DNA from: Dyella silvae
GTDB taxonomy: Bacteria > Pseudomonadota > Gammaproteobacteria > Xanthomonadales > Rhodanobacteraceae
Assembly (NCBI RefSeq): GCF_026421305.1
Contig: NZ_JAPJBQ010000001.1
Coordinates: 496,001 to 560,000 of the forward strand
Direction: 5' to 3'
Length of the DNA stretch: 64,000 nt
The stretch's first letter is position 1. Every line of letters starts with the position of its first letter. This document shows, in pieces, positions 16,724 through 26,615 of this stretch. A program made the position numbers and the translations under genes. The notes beneath the pieces are model-generated. The model saw nothing but the letters and a program-made list of their open reading frames with translations, had not been told where the DNA came from and did not search any database.

Positions 16724-18979
16724 TCAGATGCAGGAGTGGAAGGTGCGTGAAATGACATCCAGCTGCTGTTCGCGCGTCAACTTGATGAAGTTGACGGCAT
16801 AGCCGGAGACGCGAACAGTGAGCTGCGGGTACTGCTCAGGGTGGTTCATCGCATCCAGAAGTGTGTCGCGGTTGAAGACGTTGACATTGACGTGATGACC
16901 TGTGGCAATGGCGTACCCATCCAGGCAATTGGCCAGATTGCGCCTGCGCTCGGTGGCGGTGCGACCCAATGCGTCCGGCGTGACCGATGCCGTCCAGGAA
17001 ATACCATCTAAAGCGCAGTCGTACGGTAATTTGGCGACTGATGCACCCGCGGCAACAAAACCCTTCTTGTCGCGGCCATTCATCGGATTGGCGCCCGGCG
17101 CGAAGGGTTCGCCCGCACGGCGGCCATCCGGCGTGTTGCCTGTCTTTTTTCCATACACCACGTTGGACGTGATGGTCAGCACGGATTGCGTAGGTTTGGC
17201 GTCGCGATAGAAATGTGGCTGTGCGGCCACCTTCTTCATGAACGTGTCGGTGAGCCACACGGCGATATCGTCTGCCCGTTGATCGTTGTTGCCATAGGCT
17301 GGGTATTCGCCTTCGATCTGGTAGTCGATGGCAAGGCCAACTTCGTTGCGAACCACGCGTACCTTGGCATGGCGGATCGCCGACAGGCTGTCGGTCACCA
17401 CCGAGAGACCAGCAATGCCGCAAGCCATGGTGCGAAGGATGTCGCGATCGTGCAGTGCCATCTCGATCCGCTCATAGGCGTACTTGTCATGCATGTAGTG
17501 AATGGCGTTGAGCGCATTCACATAGGTCGTGGCCAACCAATCCATCATTTTGTCGAGCCGGATCATGACTTCGTCGTAATCAAGCACGTCGCTGGTGATC
17601 GGCGCAAAACCCTTGGCCACCACTTCGCCGGTCTTTTCGTCGGCGCCGCCGTTGATCGCGTAAAGCAGGGCTTTCGCAAGGTTGGCGCGGGCCCCAAAAA
17701 ACTGCATCTGCTTACCGATGCGCATGGCGGAAACGCAGCAGGCGATGCCGTAATCGTCCCCCCAGTGTGAGCGCATGATGTCGTCATTCTCGTACTGGAT
17801 CGCCGATGTCTGGATGGACACTTCAGCGCAGTAGTCCTTGAAACCTTGCGGCAGGTCTTTAGACCACAGCACGGTCAAATTGGGCTCGGGGGCAGGGCCC
17901 AGATTGAACAGGGTTTGCAGGATGCGGAAGCTGGAGCGGGTAACCAGGGTCCTCCCATCTTCCCCCATGCCGCCAATGGTCTCGGTCACCCAGGTGGGGT
18001 CCCCCGAGAACAACTGGTCATACTCCGGGGTGCGGAGAAAGCGCACGATGCGGAGCTTGATGACGAGATCATCGAACAGTTCCTGTGCATCCATCTCGGT
18101 CATCAGGCCGCGCTCGATGTCACGCTGCATGTAGATGTCGAGGAAAGTCGAAATACGGCCGATGGACATGGCGGCCCCATTCTGTTCCTTGACGGCAGCA
18201 AGATAAGCGAAGTAGGTCCATTGCACTGCTTCGCGAGCGGTGCTGGCCGGCCTGGAAATATCGAAGCCGTAACAGGCGGCCATGTCCTTGAGTTCGCCGA
18301 GGGCTCGGTGCTGCTCCGATAGCTCCTCGCGCAGACGCAGCACATTGTCATCAAATATGCTGTCGTCCAGCTCGTGGAATGCCTGTTCGCGTTCTCGCTT
18401 CAGGTGATCGATGCCATACAGGGCAACGCGACGATAGTCGCCGATGATACGTCCGCGGCCATAGGCGTCGGGAAGGCCGGTGACAATGCCGGACTTTCGG
18501 GCCGCAAGGACGTCGGGCGGATAAACGTCAAATATGCCTTGATTGTGGCTCTTGCGATATTTGCTCCAGATTTCCTTCACGAGCGGATCAAGCTGAAAGC
18601 CATAGGCCGCCAGCCCGGCTTCCACCATGCGAAGTCCACCATTGGGCATGATGGCGCGCTTGAGTGGCGCGTCGGTTTGCAAGCCGACGATCAGCTCTGC
18701 GTGCTTGTCTATATAGCCAGGCTCGTGCGCAAGAATGCTTGACGCGCGGTCGGCCGATACATCGAGGACGCCCCTGGCACGTTCGGCCTTGAGCAGTTCG
18801 GCAAGCTTTTTCCATAGTTCCGAAGTACGAGGCGTCGCTTCCGATAGAAAGGTGGCGTCACCGGCGTAAGGTGTGTAGTTGGTCTGAATGAAGTTGCGAA
18901 CATCAATGGCATCCTGCCAGGGGCCTGCAACGAATCCTGTCCAGGGTCCTTCGGTATGGGGGCGAAGCATTGCGCTCAT
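16724..18979 (-). CDS. pflB: Formate acetyltransferase (pyruvate formate-lyase)
   Basis: Converts pyruvate and CoA to acetyl-CoA and formate under anoxic conditions by glycyl-radical chemistry. The protein is full length at 751 residues. The catalytic Cys pair is C414-C415 (GIACCVSAM), and the radical glycine is G726 in [12 protein letters not shown] close to the C-terminus. The activase gene follows 59 bp downstream on the same strand, and a truncated cstA-type gene lies upstream. Fermentative genes like this are unusual in obligately aerobic relatives, and the flanking gene damage makes its present expression doubtful. Confidence 0.95.
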   Translation of the reverse strand: MSAMLRPHTEGPWTGFVAGPWQDAIDVRNFIQTNYTPYAGDATFLSEATPRTSELWKKLAELLKAERARGVLDVSADRASSILAHEPGYIDKHAELIVGLQTDAPLKRAIMPNGGLRMVEAGLAAYGFQLDPLVKEIWSKYRKSHNQGIFDVYPPDVLAARKSGIVTGLPDAYGRGRIIGDYRRVALYGIDHLKREREQAFHELDDSIFDDNVLRLREELSEQHRALGELKDMAACYGFDISRPASTAREAVQWTYFAYLAAVKEQNGAAMSIGRISTFLDIYMQRDIERGLMTEMDAQELFDDLVIKLRIVRFLRTPEYDQLFSGDPTWVTETIGGMGEDGRTLVTRSSFRILQTLFNLGPAPEPNLTVLWSKDLPQGFKDYCAEVSIQTSAIQYENDDIMRSHWGDDYGIACCVSAMRIGKQMQFFGARANLAKALLYAINGGADEKTGEVVAKGFAPITSDVLDYDEVMIRLDKMMDWLATTYVNALNAIHYMHDKYAYERIEMALHDRDILRTMACGIAGLSVVTDSLSAIRHAKVRVVRNEVGLAIDYQIEGEYPAYGNNDQRADDIAVWLTDTFMKKVAAQPHFYRDAKPTQSVLTITSNVVYGKKTGNTPDGRRAGEPFAPGANPMNGRDKKGFVAAGASVAKLPYDCALDGISWTASVTPDALGRTATERRRNLANCLDGYAIATGHHVNVNVFNRDTLLDAMNHPEQYPQLTVRVSGYAVNFIKLTREQQLDVISRTFHSCI

Positions 18980-19036
18980 GTCTGAAACTCCACAAATGGG
19001 TAGTGAAATTGATTTCGAAATAGGTGTGCTTTTCGC

Positions 19037-19477
19037 TCAGTGCGAACTCAGCGGCTGATGGGCGGGTATCGCCAGGGAAAGGGGGCGTTGCATAAGCACC
19101 TTCCAACGCATGATGGCAGTGACCATGATCACGACGCTTAGCACCAGCATCACGATGGAGAGCACGCCATTGAATGGGTTGTAGCCCTTGGCGGCGCTGT
19201 TGAAATACACGCGAGTGATCATCCAGTAACCCGCATAGTTGACGGTTACGTAGAGATAGAGCAGTGGAATGAGGCAGGTGAGTGCGTAAATGCGCTTGGC
19301 TGACAGTCGCAAAATGATGGTGGCGCCGATAGCCAGGCCGATGGATGCCATCATCTGGTTTGATACGCCGAAGAGCGCCCAAACCGAGTTGATGTCACCG
19401 GACATCAGCAGATATCCCCATGCCACACAGGCAACCAGGCTTGCAGCTATGGAGGCGCCACACCCACTGGCGGCCAA
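19037..19477 (-). pseudogene. C-terminal fragment of a CstA-family (carbon starvation/peptide or pyruvate) transporter
   Basis: About 140 residues with four hydrophobic helices match the end of CstA/BtsT transporters. The family's GDINSVWALFGVSNQM signature is intact, followed by a run of helices and a hydrophilic tail. Full proteins are 480-700 residues, so about two thirds are missing from the N-terminal side. CstA-like sequence begins near 19,460, and the upstream DNA has no continuation in any minus frame. There is no start codon with a binding site; the TTG at 19477 is arbitrary. It precedes pflB on the same strand. It is probably a remnant. Confidence 0.7.
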
Positions 19478-19528
19478 GGCGCAGCATCAACGGTCATGGA
19501 CAGCCGAGGTGCCCCTGTTGCCGCGGCC

Positions 19529-19549
19529 GCGCCCAAGGGCGCTCCTACA
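19529..19549. repeat. GTAGGAGC-type extragenic repeat
   Basis: A GCGCCC-AA-GGGCGC hairpin followed by TCCTACA reads on the minus strand as TGTAGGAGCGCCCTTGGGCGC. Short repeats of this form are common between genes in Xanthomonadaceae, Rhodanobacteraceae and pseudomonads. Only this copy was noticed in the window. It lies about 70 bp from where the cstA remnant breaks off. Confidence 0.5.
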
Positions 19550-19601
19550 GGAAGCGGCGAAGTAGGTGGCTGCAAGAGCGACGAGCACCTGGCCTCGCCC
19601 T

Positions 19602-19621
19602 ATGATTATCTTTTTAATCAT
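19602..19621. promoter_or_regulatory. AT-rich dyad upstream of the mutagenesis cassette
   Basis: ATGATTA (19602-19608) and TAATCAT (19615-19621) are perfect 7-bp arms around TCTTTT, in a distinctly AT-rich patch about 95 bp before the UmuD-like gene. It could be an operator or part of the promoter. No regulator can be named from the sequence. Confidence 0.4.
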
Positions 19622-19680
19622 TAACTTACGCTAATTGCCGAAAGGCGCTGAATCTCGATCCGTGAGAATGCAATCGTGCT

Positions 19681-19709
19681 ATCTTGATTGTCGTCCCGCC
19701 AATCAAGAT
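19681..19709 (+). promoter_or_regulatory. Perfect 10-bp inverted repeat just before the SOS cassette start codon
   Basis: ATCTTGATTG (19681-19690) and CAATCAAGAT (19700-19709) are perfect arms around a nine-base loop. They end five bases before the ATG at 19715. As DNA it could bind a dimeric repressor such as LexA, although it is not the CTGT-N8-ACAG box. As RNA, the hairpin would cover the ribosome binding region. Either reading would let it control the whole UmuD-imuA-imuB-dnaE2 unit. Confidence 0.55.
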
Positions 19710-19714
19710 GACCC

Positions 19715-20284
19715 ATGCCTCCTTCAGATCACGGTGGACGTCGCCCGGGTGCCGGCCGGCCAGCTGGTGAGCCCAGTCAGCGCCTCCGTGTGCCCGAAAG
19801 CCAGGTGCCGACCGTGCTGGCCTACCTGGAGGCGTACCGCAGCAATACCACACTGGAAGCGCCACGCCCCATGTCGCTGACGCCCTCGACAGTGGCGCTT
19901 ACTGCGTTTCTCAGTCGCGTGCCCGCCGGCGTGCCTTCGATGGCGGAAGATGACGTCGACGAGGTGGTCGACCTCAACGAACACCTGGTGTTGCCCGGGC
20001 ACGAGCCGAGCACCTTCATCATTCGCGTGTCGGGCTGGTCGATGATCGGTGCCGGCATCTTCGATGGCGATGAGGTGCTGGTGGATCGCGCGTTGGCGCC
20101 GCGGCAGGGCGACATTGTGGTGGCTGTGGTCAACAACGAGCTGACCATCAAGCGCCTGGGCAAGGTGGATGGTCACATCGCGCTGTTGCCGGAAAATGCG
20201 CACTTCAAGCCCATCGTGTTCCGCGAAGGCGAGACGCTCAGTGTCTGGGGCGTCGTTACGCGTTGCCTGCGCACCTTGCGCTGA
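19715..20284 (+). CDS. UmuD/LexA-like S24 peptidase of the ImuA-ImuB-DnaE2 cassette
   Basis: A 189-residue self-cleaving S24 protein. The N-terminus (GRRPGAGRPAGEPSQRLRVP) is not a LexA helix-turn-helix and resembles UmuD-type proteins. A likely autocleavage Ala-Gly is in SRVPAGVPSM. The catalytic Ser is in VSGWSMIGAGIFDGDEVLVD, and the Lys in NNELTIKRLGK. It starts at ATG 19715, directly behind the perfect dyad, and ends 13 bp before imuA. It may act as a RecA-activated switch or accessory factor for the downstream error-prone synthesis genes. Because the DNA-binding domain seems absent, repressor function is doubtful. Confidence 0.85.
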   Translation: MPPSDHGGRRPGAGRPAGEPSQRLRVPESQVPTVLAYLEAYRSNTTLEAPRPMSLTPSTVALTAFLSRVPAGVPSMAEDDVDEVVDLNEHLVLPGHEPSTFIIRVSGWSMIGAGIFDGDEVLVDRALAPRQGDIVVAVVNNELTIKRLGKVDGHIALLPENAHFKPIVFREGETLSVWGVVTRCLRTLR

Positions 20285-20297
20285 CGGGGCATGCGTC

Positions 20298-20921
20298 ATG
20301 GGCCAGGTCGTCGCGCTCGATTCACTCTTTCACAGCCGCCAGGTCTGGCAAGGGCGTGCTGCTCCACAGCCGCCGAGCAGTCAGCCTACGGGCTGGCCAA
20401 CGCTGGACGCGGTTCTGCCAACCGGCGGTTGGCCCGAGCATGCGATGACTGAAATTCTGCTACCCGCCGATGGCGTTGGCGAGCTGCAACTGGTGCTGCC
20501 TACATTGGCACGACTGACGCGCGAGGCGCGTACGGTGATGGTCATCGCGCCGCCGTACGTGCCTTATGTGGCGGGTTGGGAAGCGCGTGGCGTAGTGATG
20601 TCGTGCGTAGATATCGTGCATGCAGACGAACGCGACGTGCTGTGGGCCGCCGAGCAGTGCCTGCGCTCGGCCAGCTGCGCTGCAGTGTTGGCGTGGCCTG
20701 TGAAGGCGGACGACCGCTCCCTGCGCCGCCTGCAGGTGGCGGCCGATACCGGCAAGGCGCTGGCTTTCGTATTTCGTGATCGGCGCCATGCCGTGCAGGC
20801 TTCGCCGGCCGCCTTGCGGCTGGAGTTGGAAGGCACGCCTGCATGGCAGGTGCGCGTGCGCAAATGCCGTGGTGGCAACCCGCCGGTAAGCGCGGTGCCA
20901 CTCGCCTCCGGCTGGTCGTGA
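20298..20921 (+). CDS. imuA: ImuA, RecA-like mutasome protein
   Basis: A 207-residue RecA/SulA-type protein needed with ImuB and DnaE2 for damage-induced mutagenesis. The family pattern GWPTLDAVLPTGGWPEHAMTEIL is near residues 33-55, followed by LLPADGVGELQLVLPTLARL. No standard Walker A GxxxxGKT is present, as is usual in ImuA. It begins 13 bp after the S24 peptidase gene. Its stop is followed within 5 bp by the 268-bp palindromic element that separates it from imuB; in related cassettes these genes normally adjoin. Confidence 0.88.
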   Translation: MGQVVALDSLFHSRQVWQGRAAPQPPSSQPTGWPTLDAVLPTGGWPEHAMTEILLPADGVGELQLVLPTLARLTREARTVMVIAPPYVPYVAGWEARGVVMSCVDIVHADERDVLWAAEQCLRSASCAAVLAWPVKADDRSLRRLQVAADTGKALAFVFRDRRHAVQASPAALRLELEGTPAWQVRVRKCRGGNPPVSAVPLASGWS

Positions 20922-20925
20922 CGAG

Positions 20926-21193
20926 AGAGCCTGTTCCATGTCTCCACGTAGCCCGCGTTGCCCGCTTGCGCCCGCCAGAGTGTGGGGCGTGGCGCAGTGC
21001 CTGACTGGCCGTCAGGTCAAGCCGCGGACCGCGCTCTGGTGGGCGCAAGCGGGCAACCCTTCGGGCCGGGTCTGTTTGCCCGCAGCCCTGCGTCATCACT
21101 CAGTCGTGTACCGACGTACACTCCTTCGTTCTTCCTTGGTCTGCGTGCAAACAGCTCCCGGCGCGGGCCACGTGGAGACATGGAACAGGCTCT
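20926..21193. repeat. 268-bp multi-stem palindromic element between imuA and imuB
   Basis: The outer arms are 20926-20949 and 21170-21193: 24 bp, perfect, beginning AGAGCCTGTTCC. After one mismatch they extend 7 bp more (GCCCGCG at 20951-20957 with CGCGGGC at 21162-21168). Inside are two further stems. Stem two is 20957-20980 with 21034-21057 (24 bp, one G-T pair), with CCTGAC-TGGCC-GTCAGG in its loop. Stem three is 21072-21085 with 21141-21154 (14 bp, one mismatch), with GTGTAC-CGAC-GTACAC in its loop. The fold is a three-way junction filling the gap. It ends five bases before the imuB ATG. It has no protein-like frame. It could be a small non-autonomous mobile element, or a structured RNA controlling imuB-dnaE2. 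Confidence 0.8.
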
Positions 21194-21198
21194 AGCCC

Positions 21199-22611
21199 AT
21201 GCTGTGGGCCTGCATTTTGCTGCCGCAACTGGCGCTGGACGGTGTCCTCCGGCGACGACCGCCCTCGGACGAACCGCTGGTGCTGGTGAGTGGCCCCGCG
21301 CAGGCGCGTATCGTGCACGCTGCCAATGCGACGGCGCGTGCGGCCGGCATTTATCGCGGGCAGCGGCTCACTGCGGCGCAAGCCTTGCTGCAGCAATTCG
21401 TGATGATCGAACACGATGCGGAAGACGAAGCACGCTGGCATCGGCTGCTTGCCGCCTGGGCGTATCGCTACAGCGCCGAGGTGGGGCTGTACGCGCACGC
21501 GGTGGTGCTGGAGGTCAGTCGTAGCCTCAACCTGTTCGGGCCGTGGCCGCGCTTCGAATCGATGCTGCGGGACGATCTGCAGGAGCTTGGCTTCCGTCAT
21601 CGCATTGCGCTTGCGCCGACGCCGCACGCCGCCTATGTGTTGGCCGGCGTGCACGATGGCATCGCGGTAACCTCGCCGGACATCCTTCGCGATGCACTAT
21701 CACCGGTGCCCATTGCGCGCGCACGCTTGCCGATCGAGGCCACGCAGGGGCTGCCGTCGATGGGTATACGTACGCTGGGGCAAGTGTTTGGCCTGCCGCG
21801 TGCCGGTTTGCAGCGTCGTTTCGGCACGGAGCTGGTGGCGCAACTTGATCGCCTGACGGGCGATGAGCCCACACCGATAGACAGCTACCGTCCGCCCGAT
21901 GCGTTCGAGCAGCGCATGGAGTGGACCCATGAGATCGAGCACGTCGAGGCGCTGGTATTTCCATTGCGCCGTCTTACCGGCGATCTGGCGGCGTACCTTG
22001 CCGGTCGCGATGGCGGTGTGCAGCGCTTTGAGTTGGAACTGGAACATCGCAGCGGTCCACCCACTCGCGTAACGGTCGGCATGCTTGCCGCTGCGCGCGA
22101 CGCCACCTTGCTGTTCGATTGCGCCCGTGGACGCCTTGAACGCCTGGAACTATCGCAGCCGGTGTTGGCGATGAGACTGGTGGCACGCGAGCTGCCGCCG
22201 TTCGTACCGGCTGGCCGCGATCTGTTCGATACGCGCCCGGTGCATGCCATTCCACTGGAGCAATTGCGCGAACGTTTGCGCGCGCGGCTGGGCGAGCAAG
22301 CCATCCAGCATCTGCATCGCACGGTTGATCCCCGGCCCGAGAAGGCGCAATCCGATGTAGCCCATGTGAAGGCGGCCACCTTGCCCGAAACCTTGCCGCG
22401 CCCGACCTGGCTGCTGGCGTCACCACATCCCTTGCGCGGCCCTCCGCCTGAAGTGCTTGCCGGCCCCGAGCGCATCGAAACCGGCTGGTGGGATGGTGGC
22501 GACATACGCCGCGACTACTACGTGGTGCGCACGTCACAGGGGCAGTGCGCGTGGGTGTTCTGCGCGCCGGGCGAGCAGGGTGCATGGATGTTGCACGGGT
22601 GGTTTGCATGA
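21199..22611 (+). CDS. imuB: ImuB, catalytically inactive Y-family polymerase-like protein
   Basis: A 470-residue DinB/UmuC-like protein that bridges DnaE2 to the beta clamp. The little-finger and palm layout is recognisable ([35 protein letters not shown]). The acidic catalytic residues of active Y-family enzymes are absent: the N-terminus is [15 protein letters not shown], and the usual SxDE position reads [15 protein letters not shown] possible clamp-binding peptide is RDLF in [17 protein letters not shown]. The ATG at 21199 is 5 bp after the palindromic element and has no clear Shine-Dalgarno outside it. The gene overlaps dnaE2 by 4 bp. Confidence 0.9.
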   Translation: MLWACILLPQLALDGVLRRRPPSDEPLVLVSGPAQARIVHAANATARAAGIYRGQRLTAAQALLQQFVMIEHDAEDEARWHRLLAAWAYRYSAEVGLYAHAVVLEVSRSLNLFGPWPRFESMLRDDLQELGFRHRIALAPTPHAAYVLAGVHDGIAVTSPDILRDALSPVPIARARLPIEATQGLPSMGIRTLGQVFGLPRAGLQRRFGTELVAQLDRLTGDEPTPIDSYRPPDAFEQRMEWTHEIEHVEALVFPLRRLTGDLAAYLAGRDGGVQRFELELEHRSGPPTRVTVGMLAAARDATLLFDCARGRLERLELSQPVLAMRLVARELPPFVPAGRDLFDTRPVHAIPLEQLRERLRARLGEQAIQHLHRTVDPRPEKAQSDVAHVKAATLPETLPRPTWLLASPHPLRGPPPEVLAGPERIETGWWDGGDIRRDYYVVRTSQGQCAWVFCAPGEQGAWMLHGWFA

Positions 22612-25600
22612 ACGACTACGCCGAACTGCATTGCCTGTCGAATTTCTCGTTCCAGCGTGGCGCATCGAGTGCGCGTGAGCTGTTCGATCGGGCGAAGGCC
22701 TGTGGCTACCGTGCGCTGGCGATCACCGACGAATGTTCGCTGGCCGGCATCGTGCGCGCCTACGAGGCATCACGTGACACCGGGCTTCCCCTGATCGTCG
22801 GCGCCGAGTTCCAGATCGAAGACGGCCCGAAGCTGGTGCTGCTGTGCGAGAACCTCGAAGGCTATACGGCCTTGTGCGCACTCATCACGCGTGGCCGGCG
22901 CGTCGCCGAAAAAGGCGCGTACCGGGTGGTGCGCGAAGATTTTTCCGATGGTTTGCCCGGCACGCTGGCCTTGTGGCTGCCGCAGGCTGAGCCGCAACAG
23001 GCGCATGGTGCGTGGCTGAAGACGTTGTTCGATGGGCGGCTGTGGCTTGCGGTCGAATTGCATCATGGTTCCGACGATGCGCGCCGGCTCACGGGCCTGC
23101 AGGCGTTAGCCGAATCGCTGGATCTGCCCATGGTGGCGGCGGGTGATGTGCATATGCATGTACGCCGCCGCCGGGCGCTGCAGGATGTGATGACGGCCAT
23201 CCGTCATCACCGCACCGTGGTCGACGCTGGCGATCTTCTGTTTCCCAATGGCGAGCGGCATCTTCGCAAGCGTGAGGCTTTGTCGGCCATTTATCCCGCG
23301 GAACTCATGGCTGAAAGCGTGCGCATTGCCGAACGCTGCCACTTCGTCATGACCGACCTGCAGTACCGCTATCCCGCCGAACTGGTGCCGGAGGGCTATA
23401 CGCCGACCACATGGTTGCGGCAGTTGACGGAGGAGGGGTTGCGTTGGCGCTGGCCGCAGGGTGAGCCGCCCAAGGTAAGAAAGCAGGTCGAGCACGAGCT
23501 GGCGCTGATCGAGCAGCTCAAATACGAGTCGTACTTCCTCACCGTGCACGAGATCGTGGCGTTTGCGCGCGGCGTGGGCATTCTCTGCCAGGGGCGCGGT
23601 TCGGCGGCGAATTCAGCGGTCTGTTATGCGCTGGGCGTCACGGCGGTAGACCCGGATACGACCACCTTGCTGGTCGAGCGCTTCATCTCCGCCGAACGCG
23701 ACGAGCCGCCGGATATCGATATCGACTTCGAGCATGAGCGGCGCGAAGAGGTTATCCAGCACATCTACGAGAAGTACAGCCGTGAGCGTGCTGCCCTGGC
23801 TGCCACGGTGATCAGTTATCGCGGCCGTAGCGCTGTGCGCGACGTGGCGCGTGTGCTTGGCATGCCGCCGGACCAGATCGATCTCTTGTCACGCACATTC
23901 TCCTGGCAGGATGGCGACGATCCGCTGGATGGCCGCCTGCGCGAGCGCGGCTTCGATCCGGATAGCCCGTTACTGCATCGCGTCATCGCCTTGACGTCGG
24001 AACTGATCGGTTTTCCGCGCCACCTGTCGCAGCACGTCGGCGGTTTTGTCATTTCCGACCAGCCACTGTCGCATCTGGTGCCGGTGGAAAACGCCTCGAT
24101 GCCCGATCGCACCATCATCCAGTGGGACAAGGATGACCTGGACACCATGCGGCTGCTCAAGGTCGATTGCCTTGCGCTGGGCATGCTTACCTGTATCCGC
24201 AAATGCCTCACGTTGCTTGAGGTGCATCACGGTCGGGTGGAAACGCTGGCCTCGATGCCGAAGGAAGACCCGAAAACGTATGAGCTGATCCAGGCCGCCG
24301 ACACCATTGGCGTGTTTCAGATCGAATCGCGCGCGCAAATGGCGATGCTGCCGCGGCATCGGCCGGAGAATTTCTATGACCTGGTGATTCAGGTGGCCAT
24401 CGTGCGGCCCGGGCCCATCCAGGGCGACATGGTGCACCCTTATTTGCGCCGCAAGCGTGGCGAGGAGGAGGTTACTTATCCCTCGGAGAAGCTTCGCGGT
24501 GTTTTTGAGCGAACCCTGGGCGTGCCGCTGTTCCAGGAGCAGGTGATGAAGTTGGCCATTGAGGCCGCCGAGTACACGCCGGGTGAGGCAGATCAGCTGC
24601 GCCGATCCATGGCGGCGTGGCGGCGCAACGGTGATATGGAAATTCATCGCCAGCGATTGATGGCTGGCATGCTGAAGAACGGCTTCACGCCCGAGTTCGC
24701 GGCGCGTCTGTTCGAGCAGATCAAGGGCTTCGGCTCTTACGGGTTTCCCGAGAGTCATGCGGCAAGTTTCGCCTTGCTGGTCTATGCCAGCTGTTGGCTC
24801 AAGTGCCATTACCGCGCCGCCTTCATATGTGCGCTGCTCAACGCGCAACCGATGGGGTTCTACGGACCCAGCCAGATCGTGCAGGACACGCAGCGTTACG
24901 GCATAAAGGTTCGGCCGGTGGATGTGCGTCACAGCGACTGGGACAACACGCTCGAGCCCGACCCGTCATCACGTGGCGGCTTCGCGTTGCGGCTGGGGTT
25001 CCGGCAGGTGCGCGGTTGCCGTCAGGAGGTGATGGAGCAACTGATGGCCGCGCGATCTCGCCGTTCTTTCGAAGACGTCGCCGATTTGTGCGCACGTGCA
25101 GGGCTCAATCGCCATCAGCAGGAAGCGTTGGCCGAAGCCGATGCCTTGCGAGGCCTGGCCGGTCATCGCCATCGCGCGCGTTGGGCCATGGCGGGCATCG
25201 AGGCGCAACTGCCGCTGTTTGGAAACACCAGTCCAAAGGAAGACGACGTGGCCCTGCCACCGCCTTCGCAAGGCGAAAGCACGTTGGCCGATTACGCGCG
25301 CACCGGGCTCAGTCTGGGGCCGCATCCGCTGCAGCAGATCCGTGCGCGATTAAGGGCGGCGCGGTGCATGGATTCGCGCAGCCTGCACAGCCGGCCACAT
25401 GCCAGTCTGGTACGCGCTGCCGGGTTGGTGACGCAGCGGCAGCGTCCGCAAACCGCCAGTGGCGTGACCTTCATTACCCTGGAAGATGAGTTCGGGCCCA
25501 TCAATGTCGTGGTGTGGAGCCATGTTGCCGAACGCCAGCGCCGCATCTTTCTGGAATCCAGTCTGCTGGGCGTGGATGGACGTTGGGAGCAGGTGGATGG

Positions 25601-25685
25601 TGTAAGCCACCTGATTGCGCATCGATTGCACGATCTGAGTGAGCTGCTTGGCTCGCTTGATGTCCGCTCGCGGGATTTCCATTAA
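22608..25685 (+). CDS. dnaE2: Error-prone DNA polymerase DnaE2
   Basis: A C-family polymerase of 1025 residues used in damage tolerance. The N-terminal PHP domain begins [20 protein letters not shown]. The polymerase acidic triad region [15 protein letters not shown] has aspartates at 369, 371 and 373. A helix-hairpin region and a C-terminal OB fold ([28 protein letters not shown]) follow. The ATG overlaps the imuB stop (ATGA), so the frame upstream of 22,608 is not used. It lacks the long tau-binding tail of replicative DnaE1. Confidence 0.96.
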   Translation: MNDYAELHCLSNFSFQRGASSARELFDRAKACGYRALAITDECSLAGIVRAYEASRDTGLPLIVGAEFQIEDGPKLVLLCENLEGYTALCALITRGRRVAEKGAYRVVREDFSDGLPGTLALWLPQAEPQQAHGAWLKTLFDGRLWLAVELHHGSDDARRLTGLQALAESLDLPMVAAGDVHMHVRRRRALQDVMTAIRHHRTVVDAGDLLFPNGERHLRKREALSAIYPAELMAESVRIAERCHFVMTDLQYRYPAELVPEGYTPTTWLRQLTEEGLRWRWPQGEPPKVRKQVEHELALIEQLKYESYFLTVHEIVAFARGVGILCQGRGSAANSAVCYALGVTAVDPDTTTLLVERFISAERDEPPDIDIDFEHERREEVIQHIYEKYSRERAALAATVISYRGRSAVRDVARVLGMPPDQIDLLSRTFSWQDGDDPLDGRLRERGFDPDSPLLHRVIALTSELIGFPRHLSQHVGGFVISDQPLSHLVPVENASMPDRTIIQWDKDDLDTMRLLKVDCLALGMLTCIRKCLTLLEVHHGRVETLASMPKEDPKTYELIQAADTIGVFQIESRAQMAMLPRHRPENFYDLVIQVAIVRPGPIQGDMVHPYLRRKRGEEEVTYPSEKLRGVFERTLGVPLFQEQVMKLAIEAAEYTPGEADQLRRSMAAWRRNGDMEIHRQRLMAGMLKNGFTPEFAARLFEQIKGFGSYGFPESHAASFALLVYASCWLKCHYRAAFICALLNAQPMGFYGPSQIVQDTQRYGIKVRPVDVRHSDWDNTLEPDPSSRGGFALRLGFRQVRGCRQEVMEQLMAARSRRSFEDVADLCARAGLNRHQQEALAEADALRGLAGHRHRARWAMAGIEAQLPLFGNTSPKEDDVALPPPSQGESTLADYARTGLSLGPHPLQQIRARLRAARCMDSRSLHSRPHASLVRAAGLVTQRQRPQTASGVTFITLEDEFGPINVVVWSHVAERQRRIFLESSLLGVDGRWEQVDGVSHLIAHRLHDLSELLGSLDVRSRDFH

Positions 25686-25777
25686 GACGCCATCGGTGCC
25701 CTTGCAGGGATGACTTCATGCACGGGTGAGCTGGCCGGAACGGATGCATGCTCGAGCCTTTCCTCGAGGGTATTGTC

Positions 25778-26521
25778 ATGCGCCTATCGCCGCTTGCCTG
25801 CTGCCTGATCGGGGCCTTGCTGTTCGCCCCTGTGCTGCCGACCCACGCTGCCGAGGCTTCGGACGCACTGCGTGACCAACTACTGAAGACAACGCAGGCA
25901 TTGGTCGATGCCTTGCCAACAGGCAACAAAGCTGCGTGGGAAAACGCACTGACGGAAGACGCCGTGGTTATCGATGAATTCGGCAGAGTCGCCGGCAAAG
26001 CCGAGTCAGTGTCGTCACTGCATCCCTTTCCATCAGGTTTCTCGGGAAGCATCGAACTACGCCATGCTCATGCCTGGCAGTACGGCGACACCGCATTGCT
26101 CCAGGTGGAGGAGTACGAGCGGGAGACCGTGTTCGGTCAAAACCTTGTGGTCAGGTACTTGTCGCTACTCACATTCGTCAAGCAGTCGGGCGAGTGGAAA
26201 GTGGCTGGCTACGAAGACGTGACCATACCCACGCCGCCACCGAAACTCGATGTGCCGAATCTCGTGCTGAGCGATTACGCCGGCACATTTCGCTACGGCC
26301 CAGGCCGCGCATGGACCATCACCAGCGATCATGGCGCATTGCATTACGTCACACACCCTGGCAGTCCCTCCAGCGTGCTGGAGCCCATCGCCAAAGACGT
26401 GTTCATGAGCGGCGATGACGAACACAATCTGCTGATCTTTCGCCGCGACGACCATGGCAAGGTGATCGCGCTGATCGAGCGGCGGAAGTTCAACGATTTG
26501 CGGCTGGATAAGGAGCGCTGA
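25778..26521 (+). CDS. Exported NTF2-like (SnoaL/DUF4440-type) protein
   Basis: A 247-residue protein with a signal peptide (MRLSPLACCLIGALLFAPVLPTHAAEA). An NTF2-like domain follows (LLKTTQALVDALPTGNKAAWENALTEDAVVIDEFGRVAGKAE), then a second half beginning LVLSDYAGTFRYGPGRAW that looks like a small beta domain. The start ATG 25778 has GAGGG seven bases upstream; the frame is open from 25,748. It follows dnaE2 after 92 bp and is probably a separate transcript. Function is unknown. Confidence 0.75.
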   Translation: MRLSPLACCLIGALLFAPVLPTHAAEASDALRDQLLKTTQALVDALPTGNKAAWENALTEDAVVIDEFGRVAGKAESVSSLHPFPSGFSGSIELRHAHAWQYGDTALLQVEEYERETVFGQNLVVRYLSLLTFVKQSGEWKVAGYEDVTIPTPPPKLDVPNLVLSDYAGTFRYGPGRAWTITSDHGALHYVTHPGSPSSVLEPIAKDVFMSGDDEHNLLIFRRDDHGKVIALIERRKFNDLRLDKER

Positions 26522-26615
26522 GTCGGCGTGACGCCATGTCGCAGTGCCGGCTGGGTATCCGCGCCGCGCTCGTCATGCGATCATCTCTGGAGCCTACTCA
26601 AGGGTTGGGGCAGCG

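Noticed and set aside
19009-19022. FNR-like box before pflB
   Set aside because: Only one half (TTGAT) matches TTGAT-N4-ATCAA; the other half reads AAATA. Too weak to call.
19447-19623. Plus-strand frame reading ATPTGGQGAASTVMDSRGAP and ending at a TAA
   Set aside because: No start codon, overlaps the cstA remnant and the GTAGGAGC repeat, and matches no family I know. It could be a tail of a lost gene, but this cannot be supported.
20926-21193. CRISPR-like or REP-array reading of the imuA-imuB gap
   Set aside because: The repeats are inverted, not direct, differ from stem to stem, and have no regular spacer pattern.
23970-24932. 320-codon minus-strand open frame inside dnaE2
   Set aside because: Composition rich in His, Arg and Gln, no recognisable motif, and it lies entirely opposite a conserved polymerase gene.
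26544-26615. Longer N-terminus for the DUF2946 protein
   Set aside because: The extra 24 residues are Arg-rich, precede the hydrophobic helix and are not typical of the family.
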